Counted from the first letter of the stretch, positions 11,001 through 23,648 are shown. The stretch is 33,730 bases of DNA from Sphaeroforma sirkka (GCA_001586965.3 LUCW03000504.1:17501-51230), one strand, 5' to 3'. Numbers and translations are program-made. The notes: generated by a model not told the origin, from the sequence alone.

Positions 11001-13434
11001 ATGTCTGTTCGGGTGTCTGTTGCTGATTATTTGTTTGTATTGCACACTTACTATATTGTTGTTCGGGTGTCTGTTCCTGATTATTGGTGTATTGTAAACT
11101 TACAATATTGTTGTTCGGGTGTCTGTTGCTGATTATTGTTGTATTGTACACTTACTACATTGTTGTTCAGGTGTCTATTCCTGATTATAGGTGTATTGTA
11201 CACTTACTGATGTCTGTTCCTGATTATTGGTGTGTTGTACACTTACTATATTGTTGTTCGGGTGTCTGTTTCTGATTATTGTTTTATTGTACACTTATCA
11301 TATTGTTGTTCAGGTGTCTATTCCTGATTATAGGTGTATTGTACACTTACTGGTGTCTGTTCCTGATTATTGGTGTGTTGTACACTTACTATATTGTTGT
11401 TCGGGTGTCTGTTTCTGATTATTGTTTTATTGCACACTTATCATATTGTTGTTCCGGTGTCTGTTCCTGATTAATGTTGTATTGTACACATACTATATTG
11501 TTGTTGGGTGTCTGTTGCTGATTTATACCCATCATAATGTTGCATTTGATACCAACTCAAACTCTATGTCTGTCATTTTCTGCTCACTGGGCGGCTTATC
11601 ACTTTCTTTGCGATTGCTAGCAATTCAGCGTGTACCTTTACTGTGGATATCACACGCACTGTCGTTTGAATCACTCTGACGTTGGAAGAAGCATCCGGTG
11701 CCCCTATTTTTGTCTTGTGGATCCTTCTTAGTGTGTCTCATTTCTATATCTATGCATTCTACGTAACAGCCGAAATACTAGTACTAAGCACAGCGGGATG
11801 GAAACAAGCCCGCAGCTAGATACAACGAAAATGTCGAAAGTACAGAGGAAAGCTTACGGGGTATGACGTTGTGTTGTGTGGGGTATCCAGTGAGTTCTTG
11901 TGAGTGCCATTTAAGATGCAGACAAGTCCTTTGCAGTTACTCAACCCAATCTACAGGTATACGATGGTGCACGTGTATTTTCTATATTCCCACCCACTGC
12001 TGCTCCCTGACACATGGGAAGCGTGTGTGATCTTGTTGTGACTGTCGCAAGAGCTCTATGGCATAGAACTGGTTTTTCTTTGGCGAATGTGCATCTTTTG
12101 GTGTGAGTCGTGAGTGTACCGGGTCATATTCTATAATAGAGAGACGGCCCTCACTCCTTCATTTTACTCTTCAACCTGACGCGCCAACTGGATCGATTGT
12201 TAACTGTACAATGTTGCTATCTCATGCCAATCATCGCTGTAATCGTCACAGAAATTTCATGAAAACCCTAACGAGTACTACTACCGGTTTAATGCGCCCG
12301 GTGAAGCATCTAGACTTGATGAATGGAAAGAGCATGAAAAGGCACTTTTTCTGAAGAGGTTGGAGGAGCGTGGAGCTGAGGGGCAATGGGGCGAGTTCAG
12401 CAAGGTCATCCCGGGTCGAGTGGGCTATCAGGTAAGTGCCTAACCCGTGGACGTGTCATGTCGAGAAAGACATTGTCACATTGTGGATCATCTGAAGCAG
12501 TTAACTTTAGTCGAAGCAGTTGTATTAGACTGAAATTCAGGCGGTTGTACACTACGAGTGCTGTTGGTCGCTAACCGCATTTGTGTACGGAAGAGTTTTG
12601 ATTGGCAGAGGCATGTTAAGTTTAGGTCTATTTTCAAGAGTACATTGCAATTAATGGCAGGAAAATTCGTCATTCGGTAGTACACATGCGAACTATTTTG
12701 CAACACCTTGTGTGCTCGCCTTTTTATAAACTCATCAACTCAGCGAATTGGTGTCTGGAATATTTGTAGTGCGGAGATTCTGACTACAACGATTGTTTCT
12801 ATTTCCACATGGACAAAGTGCTCCAATTTCTACAGGTCTCTGTTGAAGAAAAAGGAGCTGGTAGATCCCCGGTATTACCTCAATGAGAAAGGTGAACCAA
12901 AGCTTGTAAAGAACAGGGAACGACATGGTATGTTGGGCATGGTATTTGTATTTTATGGTTTTTGATCACCTTGACGATGATACCGGCGCAAACAAGACCC
13001 ATATAGTAGTTAATGCACATATCTAGGTATAGCTGTCCATACAGTAATCAACCAATGAAAAATTAAATTGGTCAGGTCCGATAGAATTATACGTAAAAAC
13101 ATATCAATTTGTAATATTGATGGATAAGTGGCATATCATGGGAGTTTATGTAAGTTTCTCGGTTACAATGTGTAGTGCGTGCCACAGTGCCACGCCGCGT
13201 TTCTGAAACGCGTTTAAATTATACATATTTAAAGAAATGAAACGCATTTGATGATCCGAATTGACTTCTATTGTGCTACACTTCGAGTCGGAAATCAGTT
13301 ACATAGGTAGATTCTCTGAGTATAGTGACTACATTCGTTTGCACTTGCTACACCACTTGTTATGATACGATTATATATGTCTCCATGGACATGTATCTTT
13401 ACGAGTGGGTATCCATATATTTACCAGACCACAG

Positions 13435-13475
<41 letters not shown>

Positions 13476-15146
13476 TTCTGTTTTTATTTATCTATCTACC
13501 TTTGATGATCATTTTGGCAGAGCTTAATGTACAAGCCAAGCGCACGGGCAAAGCGCCAGTATTGAGGGACGAGCAGTCCTCATCACAACCAGCGAAGAAA
13601 AAGGCAAGAGGAACATTTGGCACTGTGAAGCGTGTGGGTTCTAATAGGAGAGCGAAGAAAGAAAGCTCGGATGATGACGACGACGAAGGTATATGAACAA
13701 CCCACTACTACAGCAGAGCTCACTCGTGTCAGAAGTGTAATTTTTTTTCTGGAATGATCGATAATTGAGTTCTGTTAGTGGTTATCCTTGGTATCGTACG
13801 ATACGTCTGCATTATTGGTGTGCCGCTGAGTACACAGCAAAAATTATGAATTTATCTAATTCTTGAACAGTGACTACTTGAGGTGAAGTCTGTAATCTGT
13901 ATCTACTGCGGTGTCCCGGTTCTCTGTGGTCGTGTTTGTTTTCGTTTTGCATCATATGAATATCATATAGAAGTATTAGCAGTTTAGCTCGAGATATCGT
14001 TTTCTGACTATACCTGCCCTCGATCATGACTCATTTCTGACACGATTGCTGTTGTCTTGTGCTAATGTCTAGCGGAGTACAAGGCCAGACACACGACAAG
14101 GCGGTTGAGGTTCATGAATGGGGAACTCAACGAGGAGGATAAGGCAAGTACGGCCACTATTTGAGACTTCGCCATCGCTTCATGTCTCAGATTTATAGTT
14201 ATTTTATGCGCGTGCGGCGAGAATTGGTTTGTTGTGGATCCTGTGCTCTATCGTTCTGAGTAGACTCGTATCCTATTATTGTGAATCACCAGATATGCAG
14301 CCGCGCAGAGCTGTAGTATCTGAACTACAGTGAACAGCTCAACCCATCCAATACATGGCCAGACGTCCGCGTGCGTTGTCGGCAATCGTCGGACTACTTG
14401 ATTATGGGTATTTCTGGAATTAGAATAGCCTGAAAGCCATGGCCATGGAAGAATATTGCAATACACAATACTTATTTATATCGCTTGATAACGTATCCTT
14501 GCCTGTCTACTTATTTCTGACAGGCTGAGAATGAGAATCCACTGCCTGGCTTTATGGATGGGATCACATTGAGCGAAGTGGTAATGCCTGCTATGTCACC
14601 ATCGGGACATGTTCTCAGGTGTGACTGGCTGATGTGCGATCTTCGATGCAAGAATAATCTATGTGCTCAATTGTCTACCAACACTACTATGTATGCTTGA
14701 TACTGTATCAGCTATACTATATATAATTTGAAGTCATAAGATGAAGCGGTGATAGTGAGCGTGTTTAAGTCTATGATACAAGTTCTAATTAACCCTGTGC
14801 ATGTGCGTATTCTCATTGCATAAGCTTATGGAAGGTACGTGAGACTGATTGGGTTATTCTGCTAATCGCAGTGATAACCCAGAATTTCTATTAACATACA
14901 CCGCTTATTAATTGTAGCGATAGCGAACTTGCAGAGAAACTGCATATCCAGCGATTCTCACCCTTTAGCTGACCAATTTTATATCCACAACACCCCGTCA
15001 CTCACAGCTACTCGAGTTGGCTCCAATGTCTGGAGTGCAACTCAACATGCCCAATGACGGGAGCCCATATAGAGCAGCGGGACCTTGTCATACTGACGCC
15101 CGAGAATATTGAGGAGTATCGAAACAGAATCATCTATCCGGAGTGA
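8085..15146 (+). CDS. CUE-like, SANT/Myb-like and U-box-like protein (candidate nuclear E3 ligase), 13 exons
   Basis: Exons: 8085-8168, 8745-8842, 9153-9246, 9496-9612, 10310-10436, 10853-10883, 11794-11860, 12252-12431, 12819-12927, 13521-13688, 14073-14143, 14524-14618 and 15008-15146. They total 1380 nt or 459 aa, with every phase matching. Introns are GT-AG except the one after 14143, which is GC-AG. Domains: an acidic helical stretch (about 40-55); a CUE/UBA-like segment (about 100-150, WVQDLFPEMTEEE); a Lys-rich, NLS-like run (about 166-183); and a SANT/Myb-like domain (about 227-275, Trp231, Trp252, then GRVGYQCSNFYR). A basic linker follows, ending in the acidic run DDDDDE (353-358). 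The C-terminal U-box-like domain (about 387-456) reads NPLPGFMDGIT, MSPSGHV, CPMTGAHI and LTPENIEEYRNRI. U-boxes recruit E2s without zinc, and SANT/Myb domains bind DNA or histone tails. A chromatin-linked ubiquitin ligase is my inference. Exons 1 and 2 are the least certain, and a further upstream exon is possible. Confidence 0.85.
11010..11537 (+). repeat. Intronic minisatellite with a 143-bp higher-order period
   Basis: This lies within intron 6 of the E3-like gene (10884-11793). The basic unit is about 52 bp (TTGTTCGGGTGTCTGTTCC, then GATTATTGGTGTATTGTACAC-like, in tandem about ten times), with some units shortened to about 39 bp. Groups of three units repeat as a block of 143 bp: 11084 matches 11227, and 11279 matches 11422. 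The open frames seen here are a by-product of the repeat. Confidence 0.9.
13435..13472. repeat. (AT)n microsatellite in intron 9
   Basis: AT dinucleotide run just upstream of the exon 10 acceptor, equivalent to 1264-1304 in copy A. Confidence 0.95.
14144..14523 (+). other. GC-AG intron (intron 11) of the E3-like gene
   Basis: The donor reads AAG then GCAAGT at 14144, with acceptor CTGACAG ending at 14523. The flanking exons are phase 0 on both sides. In copy A the same position reads GTAAGT (2208). GCAAGT is the usual form of the rare GC donor class spliced by the major spliceosome. Confidence 0.8.
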
Positions 15147-15265
15147 GCAGTCCAAATAACAAGGTCATACTATTAAATCAGACAGATAACGGTGTGAAGG
15201 TGTAGTGTACTTTTGATAGGGACAGGATTGTCAAGCGATTTTAGTTCCAATCTCTAAAGTGCAGC

Positions 15266-15377
15266 TCATTGCTCAACGATGACGGACGCCCACATATATC
15301 ACGACATGCTCATACGGACACCACAGAATATTGAGAAACACCGAGGAAGGATCATTCCCGTGTTTGGAGCGAGCAAT
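15266..15377 (+). pseudogene. Decayed extra copy of the terminal U-box exon (copy B)
   Basis: From 15279 the plus strand reads MTDAHIYHDMLIRTPQNIE, a diverged repeat of the real terminal exon (MTGAHIEQRDLVIL). It matches the relic at 3301-3412. From the nearby AG the frame set by exon 12 does not enter the U-box frame, so use as an alternative last exon is unlikely. An AATAAA at 15429-15434 could serve as poly(A) signal for the gene ending at 15146. Confidence 0.7.
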
Positions 15378-16143
15378 AGCTTGATTAACCAATGCTTTTG
15401 TCGACCTTCATGTGCAGCAGAACAAGACAATAAATTTGTCCTATCTTTTTGTGCAGCAAAATAGTGCGCACGAGAACACGTGTCAGATACGTGTCGAAAT
15501 GATAAGATATCGTGATTATTCGAGGAATGTTTTGAAAATTGTAGCAAAAGTGTATTTTCTTCGTTTTCCTTTTGCATAGTGCAATGTCATGAATCTCGAC
15601 GTGATTATGTCGTACTCCACGATTCGGTCGTGGGAGTCCAGTCATCCAGTTAAACTCGCGCTTTTGTCAGCGAGAACTTGCCGCAAGCAGAAATGCTGAT
15701 ACATTCTAAACCTGTGGTTATAAACTTTGGTCACAATCTTCGTTTGCACAGTATTTTGAAGTTTACAGATGTGTACACGGAAGGACTTGTATGTTGTCAT
15801 CATGAAATGTGCCACACAATCACACAAAGGACTCTTTCTCGCGCCACAATTTACTTTTTGTAGTGAAATTAGTATGTTTATCCAGCTTGAAAAGTGTTTT
15901 TGCAATTAACTTCTCATTGATGTGGTCACGTACAAAAATCCTTCTTATGCGCGAACATGTACTTTATTGAGCTATGGTAGGGGCGTGAAGCCACCAAAGA
16001 CTATTCACTTTTAGGTTGAAGAAGAAGTGATTTTAGGTTGTCTCTGAAAGCAGATAGGTTGCAGTTTGATTTTGATTTAATAAACAACTCGATTTCACAC
16101 GACCATGTCTGCATATGGCACGCAGTAGATAGAGCTTCTGGTC

Positions 16144-17843
16144 TCACTTCGCATGTTGTTCAGTCCACGCCACTGCCTGCGCATTCATGGAGTCGGCGAT
16201 TGGTTCGCCACAGATGCGCAATCTCAGGTTCCAAAGGATCGTCTGCGTTGCATGCACACATAGAAATAGATGGCGTTTTATGAACACAGATATCATATTG
16301 GTGCTAGGCTGTACGCTCTAAGGCTATCGATACTAGAAACTGGAATAACGTAAAGTAAGGCGAACCTTGAGCTGAAGTGAGAGCACGTGTTTAAACTAAA
16401 CAGTCATTAGCACTGCGCGAGACTACCTCTGGCTGTCGATGGACATATGGCTCTGATTACGATACAGATACGCCTCTAAAATGCAATAAGACATGGACGT
16501 GGATATTGCTGTGGCACTAGAGAACACGGTAATCACATAGTAGGCGGGAACAACATATCTGATTAGACAGTTAAAGTGTTAGAACGAAACGAGAGATGCC
16601 AGATCATTCGGCTGAATAAAGACACCACCACATCCGCACAGGTGTTGCAACTACGCCGACATTGAGGCATACCTGGATTCGGACATTCCAGTAAAACTCC
16701 GATAGATAGCAGAATCTTGGACACCGTGAGAAAAGGATTCTACTTGTCCTGTGATGACCGATTGGAATATAATGACCGCACACATGGTCAAAGGTTATCA
16801 ATAGTATCGGTATAAGACAGGTGTGCGATTGAGTTAGTCCGATGCCAGAGAGTTCGATACAAGTTTTTGAAAGCGTTTCTAGCGAATGCTCTTGATGACA
16901 AGCCCAGCATCGCATTTTCTTCAAAGGGTATCAGTTCCATTTTGCGTGCTAGGATTTATTCTTCTCTGAAGAAACTACCATGTAAATAGTACAATGTACA
17001 CCTAATAATATACAGGGTTTGCAGGGTTCAGTTACAGTAGACCAATGAACTGTAAGCTAAACATGGTCGATATGATTGGTCGAGAAGAAAAACTTTTACA
17101 GAATATAAAATATGTATAATTGTATATATGCTCAGATATCGCCGGCAACAGTCATCACACGCGTTACCCAGTGATATTTATACCCTACTACGCATGAAGC
17201 AAAAGAATTGTACTAGTTAGGAGGCTATGACAGAATGGTGTAGAAACGTTCAACCCGTTATGAGGCTGCGGACAGGCAACTGCAATTTTTAATATAATTT
17301 GCAAAATGTACGAGGGCGTTTTAAACACTATAATAATGTTCCAGACTCTATAGAAACTGCGGTCTGCGGGTGACAACTCATAGAGTCAGAGGTGTGCAAA
17401 TTGAAACTACAAGGTCTGAAAGAGGCAAAAATAGGCTCAAAGTCATAAAACAGCGGACCTTCAGTATGTCCAGGCAAATTTCTCCTTTGGCCGAGATGTT
17501 GCAGTGGAGAATCCTGGTCATGAACGTAACCTGAATGATGGTTGCATGCAAAGCGTCAGAGCTACACGGTGTAGACACGATCCCAGCACTTTCGCTTGGC
17601 GTTCCACACATAGTTATGGAATTAGAATGCAATCAAACTATGACACACCAGACTGCAGTCAGCGAAATACACAGTAGGGATCAAGCTTAGTCAAAAACCT
17701 GCACCCAAGAACCCACCGTCCGCTTACACTACCTCAGGCGGCACGAACGGGTGCCTTTCACTGAAGTGAGCTTTAAAATAAAGACGCCGGCTTCGTAGGG
17801 TGTGCCATCCGGGCCCACAATTGTCGCTCGCCACTCCATCAAA
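16144..17843 (-). pseudogene. Truncated second E2 gene (copy B)
   Basis: Four exon remnants match exons 3-6 of the intact E2: 17843-17733 (partial), 17530-17459, 16748-16673 and about 16242-16144. Exons 1, 2 and the start of exon 3 are missing because copy B ends there. The exon-3 remnant has a 1-nt loss that shifts the frame after the GGVF strand. Exon 5 has TGG changed to TAG directly after Asp-Lys, and the last exon has a 1-nt gain. The active-site exon (GEICLDIL) is still open, with Phe changed to Leu before HCN, and its donor is now GTCCGC. This is a clear pseudogene whose loss is tolerated because the copy at 4180-7156 is intact. Confidence 0.9.
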
Positions 17844-17853
17844 TTAAAACAAA

Positions 17854-17968
17854 GTCGCTAAATGTACATTCAAAATGTGGAAAAGTCACTGAATGTACAT
17901 TCACCCATTTTGTCGATGAAAACGTACTGAAATATTGATCAAATATGTACAAATGTACATTTAGCGAC
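17854..17968. repeat. Inverted-repeat cluster at the duplication edge
   Basis: GTCGCTAAATGTACATT at 17854-17870 is repeated imperfectly in direct orientation at 17885-17901 (GTCACTGAATGTACATT). It returns as a perfect reverse complement at 17952-17968 (AATGTACATTTAGCGAC). The two perfect arms span 115 bp, with 17-bp arms. It starts about 10 bp past the end of copy B. It may be a small MITE-like element or a fold-back sequence. No encoded protein. Confidence 0.85.
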
Positions 17969-19220
<1,252 letters not shown>

Positions 19221-19222
<2 letters not shown>

Positions 19223-19260
19223 AACTCCACACTGATAGTGGTTTAATGGGACTTTTACTA
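19221..19260 (+). repeat. 39-bp direct repeat, left copy
   Basis: TAACTCCACACTGATAGTGG followed by TTTAATGGGACTTTTACTA, matching 23610-23648 at 37 of 39 positions. The two copies bracket the first retroelement. The core is nearly palindromic (CCAC, 7 nt, GTGG). Flanking sequence on both sides is unrelated, and the copies are too long to be a target-site duplication. Confidence 0.8.
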
Positions 19261-19560
19261 CTCTCCCCTCAAGCTCAAGCGTCACCAGTGATTGAAGAGC
19301 TTCAAAAATAAATGACCTCTTAAACTATTGAAAATTAAACAAATAAAACTAGTAGTGTAAATTAAACAATATATATATATATAAACTAGTGAAAATCCTT
19401 CTGCTAAGTAAGTTCGTGCCTTGGAAACTGGTCTTTTGAACCATCCCGGCTGTGCTGGTATATTTTCCCCACCAAAAAAAGCTAGGGTATCCGCTGATAT
19501 GTTTTCACCCCCCCATAAGCTAGGGTATCCGCTGGAGTTATACTCGCCTATAAGCTCGAG
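19261..19560. other. Region downstream of element 1: short direct repeat and purine tracts
   Basis: AAGCTAGGGTATCCGCTG occurs twice (near 19480 and 19518). On the minus strand two purine-rich runs, GGTGGGGAAAA and GGGGGGGTGAAAA, lie just past the chromodomain region, where a polypurine tract would be expected in an LTR element. I could not delimit an LTR. Confidence 0.4.
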
Positions 19561-22500
19561 TTGTGGAATCGTCGTTCGCCTCTACACCGTGGTGAAATCT
19601 CACGAGTAGAGACAAACTCCGATCCAGAAGTAGATGGTAGACATCTAGTTTTCATCAACGTAACGTTGGAATTATTGGTGTTGTGCCGCTCTCTTCTTCT
19701 GGCGAGTTTGCTCGGCTTTGTGGTATGCAGCGATATCATTCGGATCGTCCAAAGCTTCGGCTGACTCCCAAGTTGGATCACCTTCACGCCAGCGAACCAA
19801 GTATTCCGTATTTCCTGTGGAATCATTCTGTCCATGTCAAATGATGTAACGGAACGAGGAACTATCCTGCCACATATGATCTTCTAAAGGTTTTTCGGTG
19901 GCTCTATGGACTAATCGCAAAAGTTCCACTCTAACTGGTTTACCTTTGAAAGTATCTGGAAGTGAACCATCCTTGTGTGTCAGTTCATATCCTTGTCCCT
20001 GTCTGGCTTTGACAACGTATGGTCCAAACATTGGTCGCATTGCTTTGGTTGTGCGACCTTCGGACCGTACCATTACCACATCCCCTGGTTGAAAGGCGAT
20101 AAAATCGTAAGCATGGAGGCGGTCAAGCTGCCTGGATAGTGTGTCTGTGTATTTCTGCGTGAGCTTATAAAGCGTCGGCAAGATAGTGTCGTGTCAACGA
20201 TCCAGCCGGTGTGCCCATGCCTCATTGGTGACCGGCTGATTCTCCGGTAGGTCATCCGTGAAGTCATCAAACGGAACATGACGGCGACCGAAGTAAGCAC
20301 TGAATGGTGCTGTTTTGTGTCGCCGAGATATTCGGAGGTTCTGGCACAGCATAATAAGTGGTAGTCGGACATCTCATGCCGTAGGTAAAGATTCACATAG
20401 CTTGCGAACTCCTTCGTGTATGTCTCTGTGTCTTCTCTCCGCTGCTCCCAGAACCTGAGAACGATATGGTGGCGATTTTGCATGCATCACTCCAACTTCT
20501 TGAGTTATTAGTGTAGCAATCTTGTTCGAAAACTCGCTTCCGTCGTCTGATTGGATTTTCCTGGGAAATCCATGTTCCCCAAACACCTCCATGAGTTTCG
20601 ATGTCACCACTTCTGCTGACTTTGTAGCCGTTGCTCTTAATATCGAGTACCCCGTTGCTATACCCAAGACGTGCAATATATATATATATATCGATTTCCT
20701 GGTGCTGAAACTAGTGGCATTGGAATCATGTCAACTTGAAATATGATCCCACGGATACTTTGCCGTTATATTTATCATCGGGTGAAATCCCTTTCGTAGC
20801 ACCCTTTGTCCTAGACATGTGCGACAGTTTCTCCTAACTGTTTGTGCAAGTTCCAGCGCGTTAGGCCACAAATGTACGTTCTGCTGTAATTGAGCAACTG
20901 TATCTTCTGCTCTATGATGCCCAATTTCATGCTGACACAAGGTGAGCTGTGTGCGACGGCTTATCTCTTCCACATCTGGATAATCCGTCATGGCTAATTC
21001 CGAGGTAGCGATCGATACTAGCCGAGACGTATCTAATGGGGTGACCTTCGATACTGAGGACGGTTCGGCATATCCCAATCGTGCTGAAAACGTCGCTGGA
21101 AGGCTGTAACCATTGCGCGGGCTTACTCTAGCAATGACTGTGTGACCCCATGGTGTCTTGCCGCTCGCATACTTTCCGAATTTGAGGAAGGAGTGAGCTG
21201 TCCTTGGAACTAATACTGGGTCCCTTTGTAGAAGCGACTTGAATAACTGGAACCAAGGCTCGTGGGGCGCCCACGGTAGAAACACCGTAGCTGTGGCCCT
21301 CTCTGATCGTATCTTGCGCAACATTCTATGGATTAATCTCCATGGTGGGTTCATCCATCCGTCTATAGCTTTCCAACAATGTGCAAACGCTCCACCCCTG
21401 TCATCGTCGGTGCAGTAGCGTGGCAAATGGTGATCCTGTTGCGAAGCAAAGACATCGACATTATTCTCACCCTTAATCCGTTGCACTTGCTCAAAGTAAT
21501 CTGTAAAAGTTGCCAACATTCTGCATGTAGTATCGCCGGATCCTCAGTCTCAACAGTTCCCTCATGAAGCCTAGACCACGCGTCTGGTAGCACGTTCTTT
21601 ACATCCGGGATGTGCAAGATAGTGAAATTGAAAGGCGCTATGATGTGATGCCATCGTTGTAGCATCGGATTCAGCTTTAGCTGTGTGTTCATATAAACCA
21701 AAGCTTTATGATCAGTCAACATTGAAAAGCGTTGACCTTCGAGATGATCCCGTAAGTGTGTGAGACCGTATACCAAGGCCAATAATTCCTTCATGGGTGT
21801 TGCGTAATTGCGCTGTGCTGCGTTGACCGTCTTGCTGAAGAACATTAGGTATTGCTTCTTCCCTTCTATGGTCTGGAACAATGCACCTCCAATACCGTAG
21901 TCGCTTGCATCCGTTTCGAGTTGTAAAGGTACTTCGTCGACGGGAAATTTCAACACTACTGCCTCAACTATGGCTTACTTCATGGTATCCCAAGCTTGCT
22001 GGTGTCTCTGTTCCTACCTGTCTCCAATGATTTCCTTAGGCCTCAGTCTTACAAATTCCCGGAGTGGGGCAACTACCTCTGCAAAGTTTGGTAGGTGCTC
22101 GTGAAGAAAGTTGGCTAATCCCAAGGCCGATGCAATGTCTTTGTACTTCTCCGGGTTTGGCCAGTCAATGAGCTTGGCCTGCTTTTCATGGCAAATATCA
22201 ATTCCGGCCTTCGATACTCGCTTCTCTAGGATCATGACTTCTTTGACTGCAAAATGACATTTTGAAGGGTTTAGCTTGAAACTGTGGTACGTCAGCCGCC
22301 GAATGACCTCTTTCACTACTCGTATGTGTTTCTCGTAGTCCTCTGTTGCTATTAGGATGTCGTCCAGGAAGTGGTATGCCGGAAGTCCTTGCAATATCAC
22401 ACTCAGGGTACGCTGAAACTGCTGCGTCAGTGTGTGTAGTCCTAATGGCGCTGATGTAAAAGAATACTGGCTCTTGCCATGTGTGAAACTGAATAGATAC

Positions 22501-23175
22501 TGAGAATCAGGGTGAATTGGGAGTCGATAGTACGTTGCGGTTAGATCCAATGTCGTGTAATATCTCTTCCCTTTGATATTACCAATGATGACGTCGATAC
22601 GGGGAATAATGAACTGATCCGCCGGTATTAATGCATTCACCGCTCTGAGGTCCAAACACACTCGCACTTTCTTTAGTTCTCCAGATTGAGTATACTCTGG
22701 CACGGCGAGCAAGGGTAAGTTGGCGGAAGTGGCTGTATTCCTTTGAACTATGACCAAATCTTGAATCCACTTCTGCACCTGTCTATCTACCCATGGTATT
22801 CATTTGTAAGTTCCTTACTGCCTTCCGCATCCTTGCAGCTTGATCTGGTGTAACTGGCAATCTAACTTCGCCTCCTTCTAGTCTGCACCTGCCCTTTTCT
22901 CGAATACCGTCATTGTCCCTCAGTTCCTTGTCTAGTTCCAGGCGAACACCGGTTTCCTCGGTCAAATCTGGTGGTCATATCTCAACGGTATTGGTTCCAA
23001 TAGTTTGTCTAGCTCCGTTGGATCTATAGGTGAGAATGGCGATTGAAGGCCTCCCACGTATAACCCTAAGCCAGGCATAAGATCCTGGCTTACGATCGCG
23101 TGGATAGCCGATAGAGACACGCTCATCAGCTAAATAAACTGGGCACCTGTAATTTCTGCATATATTACTAATCAC
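19560..23175 (-). mobile_element. Element 1: decayed Ty3/gypsy chromovirus-type retrotransposon
   Basis: A fossil on the minus strand. Parts from 5' to 3': an unassigned protease-side region (about 23175-22790); reverse transcriptase (about 22778-22014, with a FLDD active site); RNase H (about 21956-21700, TDASDYGIGGALF); and a methyltransferase-like region (about 21459-21190). Next come the integrase zinc region (about 20960-20800), the integrase core (about 20676-20374, DDGSEF) and the integrase C-terminus (about 20181-19840). Last is a chromodomain (about 19830-19690, EYLVRWREGDPTWES). A chromodomain after integrase is the mark of chromoviruses. Gag is not recognisable. The element is broken, with roughly half a dozen or more breaks, and looks clearly older than the two elements at the right. 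Confidence 0.88.
21190..21459 (-). mobile_element. Part of element 1: adenine-methyltransferase-like region
   Basis: Lies between RNase H and integrase. Motifs in order are VDVFAS, a WMNPPW block, then LPWAP and EPWF. This order (VDxFA, NPP, P-W, W) resembles the methyltransferase-like domain that follows RNase H in DIRS and Ngaro elements. NPPW recalls the (D/N)PP(Y/F/W) motif of N6-adenine methyltransferases. It is treated here as a fossil part of element 1, and I claim no activity. Confidence 0.6.
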
Positions 23176-23609
23176 TCCAATTTGCTCTAGATATATAATA
23201 TTAATAAAAATCTACAGAATATATATATATATATATATATATGAAAATCACGCAAACGTATCAAACCGAGCAAAACGAAAGGTGGGGGTTTCTTTTCACT
23301 TATTTGTGCTCGGAAGACTTTGCTCCTGTCGTAATTTGCAAGCTCCTTTCAGCTATCCGGTTCTGTTGGAGATCAACTCCTGTAATTTGTCAATAAAATG
23401 AACTTCTCCGTACACTATTATCCTCGAGATAAAATCGAATAATACACCTAAAGTAACTAGTCGTAAAAAATGTAGTAAACACATCAAAATACGATACTAA
23501 AACCTACCGAGTCTCCCCGAGGCTCAGTACGGTGTATTTTTTCTTATATTTGATTGTCTACGTGGTCTACAAATAATTCACCTCGTGTGAATTGATTGTA
23601 AACTAATTC
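23176..23609. other. AT-rich spacer upstream of element 1
   Basis: Contains an (AT)n run at about 23219-23242. By position it could hold the 5' LTR and leader of element 1, but I found no matching repeat at the other end apart from the 39-bp motif. No coding sequence seen. Confidence 0.4.
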
Positions 23610-23648
23610 TAACTCCACACTGACAGTGGTTTAAGGGGACTTTTACTA
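23610..23648 (+). repeat. 39-bp direct repeat, right copy
   Basis: Partner of 19222-19260. On this side it leads directly into a plus-strand open frame that continues through 24560. Confidence 0.8.

Larger units (their letters stand above)
12958..17843 (+). repeat. Segmental duplication, copy B
   Basis: Partner of copy A (about 785-5875). It begins about 30 bp after exon 9 of the intact E3-like gene and ends inside the remnant of E2 exon 3, at the sequence for Leu-Met-Glu. Beyond 17843 there is no similarity to the region right of 5875. Copy B holds exons 10-13 of the intact E3-like gene and the truncated E2 copy. Confidence 0.95.

Noticed and set aside
11084-11679. Chain of 63-85-codon ORFs with repeated sequence
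   Set aside because: They fall in the intronic minisatellite, and the exons on either side join in phase without them.
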